This document shows positions 51,878 to 61,424 of a DNA stretch of 64,000 bases, piece by piece (the stretch's first letter is position 1; each line of letters starts with the position of its first letter). This DNA is from CAJXZP01 sp963974475 (GTDB lineage: Bacteria; Bacteroidota; Bacteroidia; Flavobacteriales_G; Salibacteraceae), in contig CAXBCR010000016.1 in NCBI GenBank assembly GCA_963974475.1, positions 11,840 through 75,839 of the forward strand. The letters are read 5' to 3'. A program made the translations under genes and the position numbers. The notes under the pieces were generated by a model. That model ran no database searches. It saw nothing but the letters and a program-made list of their open reading frames with translations, and was not told the DNA's origin.

Positions 51878-53323
51878 ATGAAATTAATAGTAAAATATTC
51901 CGCTATACTAGCTATTTTAATCGTTGCAATGAGTTGCAAACGAAAGCTAGAAAAGAACCCGGACCTCGCGCCAGAAACAATTATTTCGCCAGAAAGTATA
52001 AACCTTACCGGTGACAATAGATTGAATAGTGTGGTGTTTTTGAGTTGGTACGGCACCGATGTGGATGGATATGTAGCTGGCTACGAAATTTCATTAGATA
52101 ATGTGAATTGGGTATATACTACTCAAAACGACAGCTTATTTAGCTTTACCCTTGCAGCAGGCTCAGATACTACCGATATAGACTTTTATGTAAGAGCTAT
52201 TGACGACTCTAAACTTACCGACCCTACTCCAGCATACTTAAAAGTACCCTTAAAAAATACCGCGCCCGTAGCGACATTTGTTGAAAATGGATTTCCTGCG
52301 GATACGACTAATATTGTGACGACTTTTCGCTGGAACGCAACCGATGTGGATGGCGATGAAACAATTATTAAAGCCTTTCTAAAAGCCAATCAAGGGGATT
52401 GGATGGAGATAGATGTTCAAGAAGAAGTGTTGTCGATTGTGCCTATTTCGAGTACGCAAACCGGACTTACCGAAGCGAATGTGTATTATGGAACGAATGC
52501 AACACCTTTAACCGAAACCCTTAAAGGGTTGGTGGTTGGAGATACTAATCACTTCTATGTGAAAGTCATTGATTTTGCTAATTCAGAAAGTGAGCCGGAT
52601 ACTTCGAATGTAGTGTTTGTGAAACCGCAAATTTCTTCACGATTATATATTTCGGGATTACCTAAAACGGCTACCAATGTATATAAGAACGTGATGAATT
52701 CACAGTCTATAGATTATGATGCACTAGATTATTATACGGACGGAGGTAAATATCAACCTGGGTTTTGGGCACCTACTTTTGATTTAATGGTTGCCTATTA
52801 CGATGAAATAGTTTTGACTTCCGATGAATCTACTTTTACCAATTCGGTAACGGGTAGAAAATCTAATTTATTGAATTTCATGGCTCCTTCTTTGCAAACA
52901 TTTAGCAATAACGGAGGGAAATCATTGATCTCTACCTCTTTCATCAAGGGGCAGGATATTTCAGGTATTACTGGGGTGGTACCTATCGATAGTTTATCCT
53001 CCTCAGGCGGGCAAGCCAGATTGTATCCGGATAGCGCATTGGTTTCTAATTTGGGACCAAATTACCCCGATTTATCTGCTCAATTTGTACTGTCGGGAAT
53101 GACTCCCTTTTACATGTCAATTGGCGCGGAAGAAGTCTATTTAGGAGAGCTTACTCCATTGCAAGGGTGGAGTGGTCCAAACGTTATGGGATGCCGAAGA
53201 AAAAATGGCAGTAATAACTATTATCAATACTTTTTTTCCATTCAATTACACACTTTGGATCAAGTGCCCTCGAATTTAGAAACATTGTTTAATCAGATTC
53301 TTACGAATGACTTTAACTGGTAA
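51878..53323 (+). CDS. FN3-like surface lipoprotein
   Basis: A 481-residue lipoprotein: leader followed by lipobox AMSC with Cys20, then KRK, so it should pass to the outer membrane. Two FN3-like modules follow (about 35-125 and 130-245; LSWYGTDVDGYVAGYEISLDN and FRWNATDVDGDETII in outline), then a Ser/Thr-rich 230-residue region without a recognised domain. Its end overlaps the start of the TonB receptor gene by 17 bases, so both are translationally coupled and the proteins probably interact at the outer membrane. Confidence 0.8.
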   Translation: MKLIVKYSAILAILIVAMSCKRKLEKNPDLAPETIISPESINLTGDNRLNSVVFLSWYGTDVDGYVAGYEISLDNVNWVYTTQNDSLFSFTLAAGSDTTDIDFYVRAIDDSKLTDPTPAYLKVPLKNTAPVATFVENGFPADTTNIVTTFRWNATDVDGDETIIKAFLKANQGDWMEIDVQEEVLSIVPISSTQTGLTEANVYYGTNATPLTETLKGLVVGDTNHFYVKVIDFANSESEPDTSNVVFVKPQISSRLYISGLPKTATNVYKNVMNSQSIDYDALDYYTDGGKYQPGFWAPTFDLMVAYYDEIVLTSDESTFTNSVTGRKSNLLNFMAPSLQTFSNNGGKSLISTSFIKGQDISGITGVVPIDSLSSSGGQARLYPDSALVSNLGPNYPDLSAQFVLSGMTPFYMSIGAEEVYLGELTPLQGWSGPNVMGCRRKNGSNNYYQYFFSIQLHTLDQVPSNLETLFNQILTNDFNW

Positions 53324-56135
53324 AATATACACGCTACTGGCATTGAGTATAAGCTTAGTGTCTTCCATTTTTTCTTACGGACAAGGGAGTTTATCGGGCG
53401 TAATTACAGATGCCGAATCAAAAGAAACCTTGATTGGAGCTACCGTTATGATAGTGGGAACCTACAAAGGTTCGGCTACCGATATTGATGGAAAATATAT
53501 TATTGAGGATATTAAAAAAGGAGATTACTCTATCAAAGTTAGTTTTATTGGCTATGCGGATAAAATTTTTAACGGAATCCATATTTCAAATGGTAAAACG
53601 ACTACCCTAAATGCCTCTTTAAACTTGCGTTCTCAAACCCTGAAGGCGGTAGAAATTGTGGGAGAGAAAAACTTGATTGATTTAGAATCAGGTTCATCTG
53701 AGGTTAAAATTACTGCCGAGGCATTATCTGAAATGAATGCACGTGATGTTACAGAAGTAGCAGCAATGCAAGCAGGGGTAAACCAAACTACCGATGGAAT
53801 TTCCATTCGTGGAGGTCGGGTGTACGAAACCGAATATGTAGTGGATGGAATATCGGTTGCGGATCCTCTTGCTGGAACTGGTTCAGGTGTGAGTGTATCT
53901 TCCTCGTCTATTAAAGATATTCAGATTACTACGGGTGGTTCTGGTGCCGATCAAGGCGGTGGAATGGCAGGAGTTATTTCGACAAAAATTAAAGAAGGTG
54001 GCGAAAAATTTCAAATTGGTGGTTCTTGGACAAGAGATAATTTAGGGTTCGACAAAAATGCGGCCCATGCTTGGAATACCGATATTGCTAATGTTAACTT
54101 TGGCGGAGCGGTTCCGTTAACCAATAAAAAGCTGCGTTACTTTTTTGCTTTCGATGCCACCATTACCGATGATTATTTTGGTGCTACCGCGAATCAGTTA
54201 CATAGTTCACTGTTGCCTGCCAACGATTCTATTTGGGCTCCGCGTTACAATAACTCGTATTCCAATACCATAAAGTTGACCTATGAACTTAAACCGGGCA
54301 CCAAATTTTTTATCACGAACCAACATAGCTTGAAGATTAATCAAAACTCTAGAACATTACAAATTGTAGGTTTTGACCAAATTTTGGCGCCAGGGTTTCA
54401 ATATCAACGAAGTTTAAATCTAGATAACGCGACTACTTATACGCAACAATCCAATTTAACGGTATTAAACGTCAATCACTTTTTTAATAATAACTGGAGT
54501 GTAAATGCTTCCGTAGGTAGATTATTTACCAATTTAAGGGCAGATGCCAATGGACGTCCATTCCGCACCGAAACTGTGGACCAAATTCTGGATGAAAATG
54601 ATGTGGTTACAGACCCCGTTGGAATTTTTAACCCCGGAGATCCAGTGGTGTATACACAACCGGGTCCTTGGTTATATAATAACGGTGGAATTACTGGAAC
54701 TTGGCATGATCATTACGTACAAGATTATACGGTTAAAGCCAAAGTGGGTTTCTATCCGGATAATAAAACGCACCGATACAGCTTTGGATTTGAACATCAT
54801 TTTCAAGAATACCAATGGACAGATGTGTACAAACCTTGGGTAGGTGCACCCATCAAAATTAATGATACGTTGACCACTCCATCTACTAGTATTGGGGTAA
54901 GTAGCGACATTTGGAATGTGAAGCCTAGCAATGGTGCTTTATATGCCCAAGATGTTATCACCTATAAAGGAATTGTGGCTACCATTGGTCTTCGATTAAA
55001 TTACTGGTCGCAAGGTTCGTATATTGATGATGTGGTAAATGACCCTAATTCTCCGGTGGTAGACCAAATTAGAAATGATTATATGGACGAAACATTTGGC
55101 ATGTTTGGTAAACGATTTAAGGCACGTTTACTTCCAAAAATCAATGTGTCATTTCCGGTAACCGATAACAATGTGTTGTATTTTAATTACGGGCATTTTA
55201 TGCGTCTACCGCATCCTCGATTTGTGTACCAAGGATTGGATTCAAGATACCAGCAAAACTCGTTTTTGAGTAGTTTAGGTAATCCAAACCTGAACCCCGA
55301 AGTGAGTGTGAATTACGAGTTGGGAATGAAATCGCAATTAACCAAAGATTTGGCATTCTCTATCGCAGCATTTAATAATAACCGCTTTGATTACATCGTG
55401 TCGCGTAAGGTGATTGTGAAAGATGCTACAGGTCGCCCGGTGTCTAAATCGATGTACATTAACCAAGATTATGCACGTATTTATGGCGTGGAGTTCAATG
55501 TATATTGGAGAGCCACTAAGTTTTTACGTACTTCGTTTAATGTAGCCTATCAAGTGGCACGTGGTAAATCTAATTCTGCCAGAGAATCAGGTTTGCAAAT
55601 CGAACAAAACGGACAAGTATCTTTAACCAAAGAGCAATATTTGGCTTGGGATAGACCATGGGATTTAAAATGGAATATCATTTTCAAACCAGATACCAGT
55701 ATGCATCTTCTTAAAGGCTTTAGTGCTTTTATGACGATGCGTTACTCTTCCGGATATCGTTATACACCTCAAGTGAAGGTGGGTACGAATGCTTTAGGTC
55801 GCCCATTATATGAGCCAGATTTGGACCAATACTTGGCTAAAAGTGGTAAAGCTTGGCTAACCTCCGATTTTAAGATGTCATACCAAGTAACGATGACCAA
55901 AAACAAAAAATCGGGACTGATTTTTAGCTTTGAAATTCGAAATTTATTTAATAACAAGAATGCCCAAACGGTGAACCCTATTACCGGAAAAGGGTATGAG
56001 CCAGGAGACGATGTGACAAGCAATTACCGAGATGAACGATATCTTGGTCCAGAGGAAAGTGGGGCATTGCCTAATGATCCAGCGCGTTATTTAGCACCAC
56101 GTCAATTTTTATACGGAATTAGTTTTAAGTTTTAA
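53307..56135 (+). CDS. TonB-dependent receptor with carboxypeptidase-regulatory-like N-terminus
   Basis: A 942-residue outer-membrane receptor. Signal peptide at about 1-25, then a CarboxypepD_reg-like domain (30-105; LSGVITDAESKETLIGATV in outline, and DIDGKY), a plug (125-230; GVNQTTDGISIRGGRVYETEYVVDG in part) and a 22-strand barrel ending in QFLYGISFKF. There is no SusD partner, so it is not a normal polysaccharide locus; the neighbour is a lipoprotein of another kind. It should import or move a substrate with ExbB/ExbD/TonB energy. It ends directly at the start of the PorV-family gene. Confidence 0.93.
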   Translation: MTLTGKIYTLLALSISLVSSIFSYGQGSLSGVITDAESKETLIGATVMIVGTYKGSATDIDGKYIIEDIKKGDYSIKVSFIGYADKIFNGIHISNGKTTTLNASLNLRSQTLKAVEIVGEKNLIDLESGSSEVKITAEALSEMNARDVTEVAAMQAGVNQTTDGISIRGGRVYETEYVVDGISVADPLAGTGSGVSVSSSSIKDIQITTGGSGADQGGGMAGVISTKIKEGGEKFQIGGSWTRDNLGFDKNAAHAWNTDIANVNFGGAVPLTNKKLRYFFAFDATITDDYFGATANQLHSSLLPANDSIWAPRYNNSYSNTIKLTYELKPGTKFFITNQHSLKINQNSRTLQIVGFDQILAPGFQYQRSLNLDNATTYTQQSNLTVLNVNHFFNNNWSVNASVGRLFTNLRADANGRPFRTETVDQILDENDVVTDPVGIFNPGDPVVYTQPGPWLYNNGGITGTWHDHYVQDYTVKAKVGFYPDNKTHRYSFGFEHHFQEYQWTDVYKPWVGAPIKINDTLTTPSTSIGVSSDIWNVKPSNGALYAQDVITYKGIVATIGLRLNYWSQGSYIDDVVNDPNSPVVDQIRNDYMDETFGMFGKRFKARLLPKINVSFPVTDNNVLYFNYGHFMRLPHPRFVYQGLDSRYQQNSFLSSLGNPNLNPEVSVNYELGMKSQLTKDLAFSIAAFNNNRFDYIVSRKVIVKDATGRPVSKSMYINQDYARIYGVEFNVYWRATKFLRTSFNVAYQVARGKSNSARESGLQIEQNGQVSLTKEQYLAWDRPWDLKWNIIFKPDTSMHLLKGFSAFMTMRYSSGYRYTPQVKVGTNALGRPLYEPDLDQYLAKSGKAWLTSDFKMSYQVTMTKNKKSGLIFSFEIRNLFNNKNAQTVNPITGKGYEPGDDVTSNYRDERYLGPEESGALPNDPARYLAPRQFLYGISFKF

Positions 56136-57143
56136 ATGAGAAAGTTAGTTTACATATTCGTGATAATTTTTGGGGTTTCGGTTACCAGCTTACAAGCGCA
56201 GGTATTGCCTAACCTTGGAGGTCAACGTGCCGGTTTAGCTACATTTAGCTTTCTAAAAAATGATATGAACCCGCGTTCTGCCGGAATGGGTGGAGCTAGT
56301 GTAGCGGTAAATACCGAAGGGTATTCCACATTTTCTAATCCTGCATACTGTGCTGATTTAACTGGTTTGAATGCTACTTACGCCAGCTACCTTGTAGGTG
56401 CTGGGGTGCATCAAGGGTATTTGTCGGTAATTATGCCAACCAATAATATGTCTGCATTTGGCGTATCGGTTAATTTTTTGAATTCGGGTGAAATGGATGT
56501 CCGTACAGAGTTTCAACCAGATGGTACCGGTCAAAAAGTGTATGCAAGTACCGTTGGGGTTGGATTGACCTATTCCAAAAGATTGTCGGATATGTTTACG
56601 TTTGGTACCACCGTTCGGTATATCAATGAAAGCCTAGCCGAGTATAAAAATAACACGTTTACCATTGATTTGGGGTTTGCTTACCAAACGGATTGGAAAG
56701 ATTTCTCATTCGCAGTAATGCTTCAAAACTTTGGTGGAAACTCAACGTTAAAAGGAGATTATTTGGAAGTTGATTTTAATAGAAACGGAGTACCGCTCGA
56801 CAATTACGTGTCTTCTTCTGTTTTCAGATTAGGATTTTCTATGGTTCCTTATAAAAGAGATAAATACTCTTTAGCATTTCAGTTTGAATTACAGCACCCA
56901 TCCGACAATGCCGAGAATTTTAGAGTGGGTTTGGAGTTTGAATACATGAAACTACTTTATTTCCGTGCAGGGTATAAGATGAATGTGTTAGGGCATCAAT
57001 ATCCCGTGTTTGGCGTTGGAGTTAGAACGCATGTTGGCGCACACAAATTATTGATTGATTATGCTGCGGTGCCTACTAATAATTTAGGATACCAACAATC
57101 ATTAGGCTTATCGTTTACCATTAATAATGACAAACGTGAATAA
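56136..57143 (+). CDS. PorV/PorQ-family outer-membrane protein
   Basis: A 335-residue exported barrel. Signal peptide 1-22 (ending LQAQ), then the family hallmark ARSAGMGGASVAVNTEGYSTFSNPA-type segment near residue 45 and FGTTVRYINESLAEYKNNTF. PorV (LptO) carries T9SS cargo from the pore to the attachment complex; PorQ relatives share the fold. Here the gene lies in one locus with two T9SS-type cargo proteins, so it may be a dedicated shuttle. Its start follows the TonB receptor stop with no gap, and its stop is one base before the next ATG. Confidence 0.85.
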   Translation: MRKLVYIFVIIFGVSVTSLQAQVLPNLGGQRAGLATFSFLKNDMNPRSAGMGGASVAVNTEGYSTFSNPAYCADLTGLNATYASYLVGAGVHQGYLSVIMPTNNMSAFGVSVNFLNSGEMDVRTEFQPDGTGQKVYASTVGVGLTYSKRLSDMFTFGTTVRYINESLAEYKNNTFTIDLGFAYQTDWKDFSFAVMLQNFGGNSTLKGDYLEVDFNRNGVPLDNYVSSSVFRLGFSMVPYKRDKYSLAFQFELQHPSDNAENFRVGLEFEYMKLLYFRAGYKMNVLGHQYPVFGVGVRTHVGAHKLLIDYAAVPTNNLGYQQSLGLSFTINNDKRE

Positions 57144-57144
57144 T

Positions 57145-58341
57145 ATGAAAACAGTTTTTTTTATTGCAGGGTTATTCTCATTGGCCTTATTTACCACGGG
57201 TTGTAATGATTTTTTTGGAAATAAAACCGATGTTAGTTTTATTGATATTCCAGATTATCAAAACAAACCTATCGCTTACGTACCAATCCAACCGGTTTTA
57301 GACCAGTTTGTTCAACCTACCGATGTTTTGGCCGGATTTGATGAATTGGTGTATGTAGCCGATCATGGGCGAGAACAAATTATTGGTCTCGACCAGAGTG
57401 GACGTGAGTTATATAGTTTTGACGTACCTGGAGTTCGCTCCATTACGCAAGACCGTAGATTAAATTTATTGGCCATCGGTACCAAGGATACCGTGATTAA
57501 TGGAAACGCATATACTTTCTCATGTATTTACAGAATTGATTTGCAGGGCGTTTTTGGGTATGGATTGAGCCATGCACGTATCACCTCCGAAATAGTGCAT
57601 CCATTTTATTTGAAAAACAGTTTCTCCTCTTCCGATTTTGATGTCAAATTTGAGGATATCGCAGTGATTGGGGAGAACGAATTTTATGTTTCTAGATCAG
57701 GACTTAGTAATAACACCAACCAATTTGGAGGTCCAGATAATGCTGTTTTGTTATTTGATGCGGATGATAATTATATCACCCCTATAAGTATAACGACTAG
57801 AGGTGGTGTTTTTAAAGATTTCTTTAAAACCCCGACTGGAATGGCCTCTTTTGCTCAGCCGCCTCAAATTAGTGCGAGTAATTCTCGAAATTTTGTGTTT
57901 ACCTCGATGGATCAAGGTTCGGATAATTTGTACAAGGTCCGTCAAATAAGTTTTAACGAGACCGATTTTGGAGTGGAGTATAATCCCAATGATATTTTAC
58001 CACTCGATTCTTCAAAAGCGGATGGGTCGATTAATGATCCAGGTAAATTTTTAGAACCGGTAGATGTAACGCTAACCGGTGACGGAACAGGGTATATTTT
58101 TGTAGTAGATCAAGCCAAAGATTCGGTATATCAGTTTACCACCAATGGATTAGAAGGTATTAAACCACCTCCGGGTACAGGGTTGACTAAATACGTGAAA
58201 GTTTCATTTGGGGGTAAAGGAATTGAGCTTACTCAGTTTAACAAGCCAATGGCAGTAGCTTATTTGAATCAAATTCTGTATGTAGCTGATTCAGGCAATG
58301 GTCGAGTTTTACGATTTAAATTAACTTCCGATTTTAAATAA
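57145..58341 (+). CDS. NHL-repeat-like lipoprotein
   Basis: A 398-residue lipoprotein starting at ATG 57145, which gives a normal leader and the lipobox FTTGC (Cys20); the ATG at 57127 lies inside the previous gene. The body has NHL/beta-propeller repeats: PTDVLAGFDELVYVADHGREQI at about 65-85, LEPVDVTLTGDGTGYIFVVDQAKDSV near 300 and FNKPMAVAYLNQILYVADSGNGRVLRF near the end (each quoted in outline). Propellers usually bind partners. It is the last gene of the surface locus and converges on the histidine kinase gene. Confidence 0.83.
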   Translation: MKTVFFIAGLFSLALFTTGCNDFFGNKTDVSFIDIPDYQNKPIAYVPIQPVLDQFVQPTDVLAGFDELVYVADHGREQIIGLDQSGRELYSFDVPGVRSITQDRRLNLLAIGTKDTVINGNAYTFSCIYRIDLQGVFGYGLSHARITSEIVHPFYLKNSFSSSDFDVKFEDIAVIGENEFYVSRSGLSNNTNQFGGPDNAVLLFDADDNYITPISITTRGGVFKDFFKTPTGMASFAQPPQISASNSRNFVFTSMDQGSDNLYKVRQISFNETDFGVEYNPNDILPLDSSKADGSINDPGKFLEPVDVTLTGDGTGYIFVVDQAKDSVYQFTTNGLEGIKPPPGTGLTKYVKVSFGGKGIELTQFNKPMAVAYLNQILYVADSGNGRVLRFKLTSDFK

Positions 58342-58448
58342 TTCTCGCAGGTCAATCGGTCCAATAGTACGTTATCTGTTTTAAAGATCAAGGGAATCTT
58401 ATCCGTAATGGCTATAAATAGCTATCTATTTGTATGTTGAGTGAAATA

Positions 58449-60677
58449 CTAAGCTATTGTATTTGGTATTTCCACACAGAATGTACTTCCTTTATTCTCG
58501 ATGCTTGTAGCCGATAGTTTTCCATTTAAAATGGACGCATACTCTACAGTAAGAATGAGTCCCATACCCGTACTTTCCTCCTCTTCAGTTCCTTTACGGT
58601 TATACGAAGAATCTAGGTCGAAAATTGTAGCCACCTTATCTTTCGGAATGCCAATACCTGTATCGGTTACACAAATTTGAATGGTCTCCGTTTTTTCTAC
58701 AGCGGTAATTTCAATTTGGCCTCCTTTTGGAGTGAATTTGATGGCGTTATTTACAAAATTTTGGATAATTTGACTCAGCAACATGATGTCGGTATTCAAT
58801 TGAATATTTGTATCAATGCCAACAATTATTTGGATTTTTTTTGAGGTCATTGCATCATGGTACAATTCCACAATGGACTGAACTTTTTCCGACAATAAGA
58901 ATTTTTCTGGATTAAGTTTTATTTGACCTCCTTGGGCTTTTCCCCAATTGAGCAAGTTTTCTAACAGTGCATAAGTTTTTTTGGAGGAGGAATATAACTT
59001 TTTAATGAGGAAATGTTTTTGAGAATCTTCCATTTCTTCCCATTGTTCGTCCATTACTTCCAATAGACCCAGAAGGCTATAAAATGGGCTTTTTAAATCA
59101 TGACCAAGAATGGAGAAAAACTTGTCTTTAGTTTGATTTGATTTTTGAAGCTCGTCCTCACTTTGCGCTAAAAGCGAATTGGATGCTCGTACCTCTTCGT
59201 TTAATTGCTTTAATTTGTTGTTTTTTGCCGAAAGTTCTACCACAAGCTCTTTGGCCTTTAACCTGGCTTGATATGAAAAATAGAAGAGCACCAAAAGCAA
59301 AATAGCTAAAGCGATAAATCCATAAATGAGGAAATTCTTATTTCTAATTTGTTTCTGTTGGTGTTCGTTTTCTTGGGTTAATTGATTGTTTAGTACATTT
59401 TGTTTGGCTAAATAGTGATCAAATTCCAACGACTTAACCGCTAAATTAGCGGCATCTTTAGCTAACCGCTCATCGGCTAATCTAAACTCAGATAAATGTT
59501 GCAAAGCCGCTTCAAAATCACCTTCTAAACTATCCACTCTATATAGCGTTTGTAAAGTATTTCTTTCAAAACGTGCAAGTTTTAAATCACGCGTCATTTG
59601 CAATCCTGAAAGCAGATACTCCTTAGATTTGGTGTAATCCTCTTTTTTATAGTAGTACAAACCCATGTTTACGGTTACTGAGGCTAGGTAAATGGGGTCT
59701 GTGTGTATTAAGGAGTCAGACAGCACTTTTTGATAGTAAAGATAACAGGAATCAAGTTCATGGGTATGGAGGCAAATATTACCCAAACCAGCGTTTACCG
59801 CTAATGTGGTTTTGACTCTATTATACGGTAAAGAGCTAGCTAAAGCCTTCTGAAAGTAGTAACGCGATGAATCGAACTGTTCAATTTCAAAGTAGGTTTC
59901 TCCTAAGTTGAAGTAATTAGAGGTTTTAATATCGATATCTTTTAATTCGTTGCCTATCCCAATAGATTGCTTGTAAAATTCTATCGCCATATCGTATTTA
60001 CCTATGTTGGTGAATAAAATCCCAAGCGTATTGGATATTAATAGTTGTAATTGTTTGTTGTCATGTATTTTAAGACTGTCTAATACGGCATAATAAACTT
60101 CGATGGCAGGTATGTATTGGTCTTGCTGTAAATATAAATTTCCAATTTCAAACTTGTTTTTCAGCTCCAAATCAGTCAGATTGTTTTGCTTACATATTCC
60201 AATCGACTTTTGTAAATAGTACTCCGCACTATCCAACTGAAACAAATTGGCATAGCACATTCCCATATTGCCTAATACCAATGCTTTTTTTCTTGGATTC
60301 GGAAGAAACTCAGCATAAGAAAGGGCTTTTTTGTATTTATCGAAAGCGTTGCGGTAATCTTCCACCATCCAATAGGTGATTCCTCTAAGATTATTGGATT
60401 CAAAGATGCCTTCGGTATATTCTAGTTTTTGTGAATAAGAGTTTATGCTGTCAATAGTAGGTATTAATTTATTGGGGCTAATTAGAATATTAGCTTTGAC
60501 ATAGGCTATTGCCTTATTGATTTCTGCCGTATCTGTTTTACTTAAATCATAATTGCTTTGAGCCGATAGGGGAATGCTAAAGCTAAAAATAATAGTAAAT
60601 ACTAAAAGAATTTTGGTTGCCAAAGTACATGGAGTGGAAACCGTACGAATGGGTGCAATTGAATTGCGGATTTTCAT
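58449..60677 (-). CDS. TPR-containing sensor histidine kinase
   Basis: A 742-residue kinase. An N-terminal signal/anchor is followed by about nine tetratricopeptide repeats (60-430), outside the cytoplasmic membrane, one helix at about 450-470, a coiled linker, and the kinase core: His526 in GHDLKSPF, NNAIKF as N box near 650, DTGIGIP as G1, and TGMGLIL as G2. TPR-kinase fusions are common in Bacteroidetes and sense protein partners. No response regulator is adjacent. I choose ATG 60677; a GTG at 60683 is in frame. It is convergent with the surface locus. Confidence 0.92.
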   Translation of the reverse strand: MKIRNSIAPIRTVSTPCTLATKILLVFTIIFSFSIPLSAQSNYDLSKTDTAEINKAIAYVKANILISPNKLIPTIDSINSYSQKLEYTEGIFESNNLRGITYWMVEDYRNAFDKYKKALSYAEFLPNPRKKALVLGNMGMCYANLFQLDSAEYYLQKSIGICKQNNLTDLELKNKFEIGNLYLQQDQYIPAIEVYYAVLDSLKIHDNKQLQLLISNTLGILFTNIGKYDMAIEFYKQSIGIGNELKDIDIKTSNYFNLGETYFEIEQFDSSRYYFQKALASSLPYNRVKTTLAVNAGLGNICLHTHELDSCYLYYQKVLSDSLIHTDPIYLASVTVNMGLYYYKKEDYTKSKEYLLSGLQMTRDLKLARFERNTLQTLYRVDSLEGDFEAALQHLSEFRLADERLAKDAANLAVKSLEFDHYLAKQNVLNNQLTQENEHQQKQIRNKNFLIYGFIALAILLLVLFYFSYQARLKAKELVVELSAKNNKLKQLNEEVRASNSLLAQSEDELQKSNQTKDKFFSILGHDLKSPFYSLLGLLEVMDEQWEEMEDSQKHFLIKKLYSSSKKTYALLENLLNWGKAQGGQIKLNPEKFLLSEKVQSIVELYHDAMTSKKIQIIVGIDTNIQLNTDIMLLSQIIQNFVNNAIKFTPKGGQIEITAVEKTETIQICVTDTGIGIPKDKVATIFDLDSSYNRKGTEEEESTGMGLILTVEYASILNGKLSATSIENKGSTFCVEIPNTIA

Positions 60678-60926
60678 AGACACAACTTAAAAAAATACGA
60701 GCGACTCAAATAAGTACAATCAATAATTTGTGGAATTTATACCATAAAATCTAGTGCAATGCGTCAAGTTTGAGGTGTCATGGCACTCATTATCATTAAC
60801 CTTTAAAAACCCTTCACATTGGGCGAATAAATTTACACAATAATTCCGAACAAAAACGAATTGTTAATAATGAAGATTAATTCTAAGTTAGAATAGTTTT
60901 AGCGTATACAATAGTTTGTTCAACCT

Positions 60927-60956
60927 TTGGATACCACGCAATAAACGATAATTTTG
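60927..60956 (+). promoter_or_regulatory. Promoter of the BT0820-like gene (TTG-N19-TAatTTTG), possibly leaderless
   Basis: TTG 60927-60929 and TAATTTTG 60949-60956 are exactly 19 bases apart, an ideal consensus match. The -7 element ends four bases before the ATG at 60961, so the transcript would start at or next to it; a second in-frame ATG at 60973 would allow a 10-15-base leader. Confidence 0.65.
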
Positions 60957-60960
60957 CGCG

Positions 60961-61371
60961 ATGTTTGACAAAATGATTACCATAGCGGTTGATTTTGATG
61001 GTACTATTGCTGAAGATGCGTTTCCAAAAATTGGTAAACCCATGCCTTTTGCGTTCGAAACATTAAAGATGTTGGAAGCAAAAGGACACCGCTTAATATT
61101 ATGGACCGTGCGCACAGGGCGACCTTTGCAGGAAGCGGTAGAGTTTTGCAAAAAGAATGGGATTGAATTTTATGCCGTAAATAACGAATTTGCAGAAGAA
61201 GAATTTTCGGGTAAAAATTCACGGAAAATAAATGCAGATATTTTTATTGACGATAGAAACGTAGGAGGCTTTTTAGGTTGGGGTGCCATTTATCATCTGA
61301 TTGAAGGAGATGATGCACCACCATTAAAAAAAGCACCGAAAAAATCAATTTTTTCGATTTTTAAAAAATAA
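60961..61371 (+). CDS. BT0820-like HAD-superfamily hydrolase
   Basis: A 136-residue HAD protein. The nucleophile motif DFDGT is at residues 11-15, GHRLILWTVRTGR near 42-54 is motif II region, and a Lys near 88 with DIFIDDRNVGG supplies the metal-binding acids. Members related to Bacteroides BT0820 lack a cap domain; a substrate has not been fixed. The C-terminus is basic (KKAPKKSIF). It has its own promoter and precedes map by 53 bases. Confidence 0.88.
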   Translation: MFDKMITIAVDFDGTIAEDAFPKIGKPMPFAFETLKMLEAKGHRLILWTVRTGRPLQEAVEFCKKNGIEFYAVNNEFAEEEFSGKNSRKINADIFIDDRNVGGFLGWGAIYHLIEGDDAPPLKKAPKKSIFSIFKK

Positions 61372-61424
61372 AATTGCTAATAATTAGAGTAGAAATGCTC
61401 TTCACTATAAAATAGAAACACCAA

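Noticed and set aside
53307..58341. SusC/SusD polysaccharide utilisation locus
   Set aside because: The receptor is SusC-like, but no SusD, glycoside hydrolase or sugar sensor is present; the neighbouring lipoproteins have FN3- and NHL-like folds instead.
58342..58448. Possible terminator between the NHL lipoprotein and histidine kinase genes
   Set aside because: Only a weak TAGCTA pairing is seen, with no stable stem and no T-run.
58449..60677. Hybrid two-component system controlling the surface locus
   Set aside because: The kinase has no receiver domain and no regulator gene beside it, and it is convergent with the locus, so a direct link is not supported.
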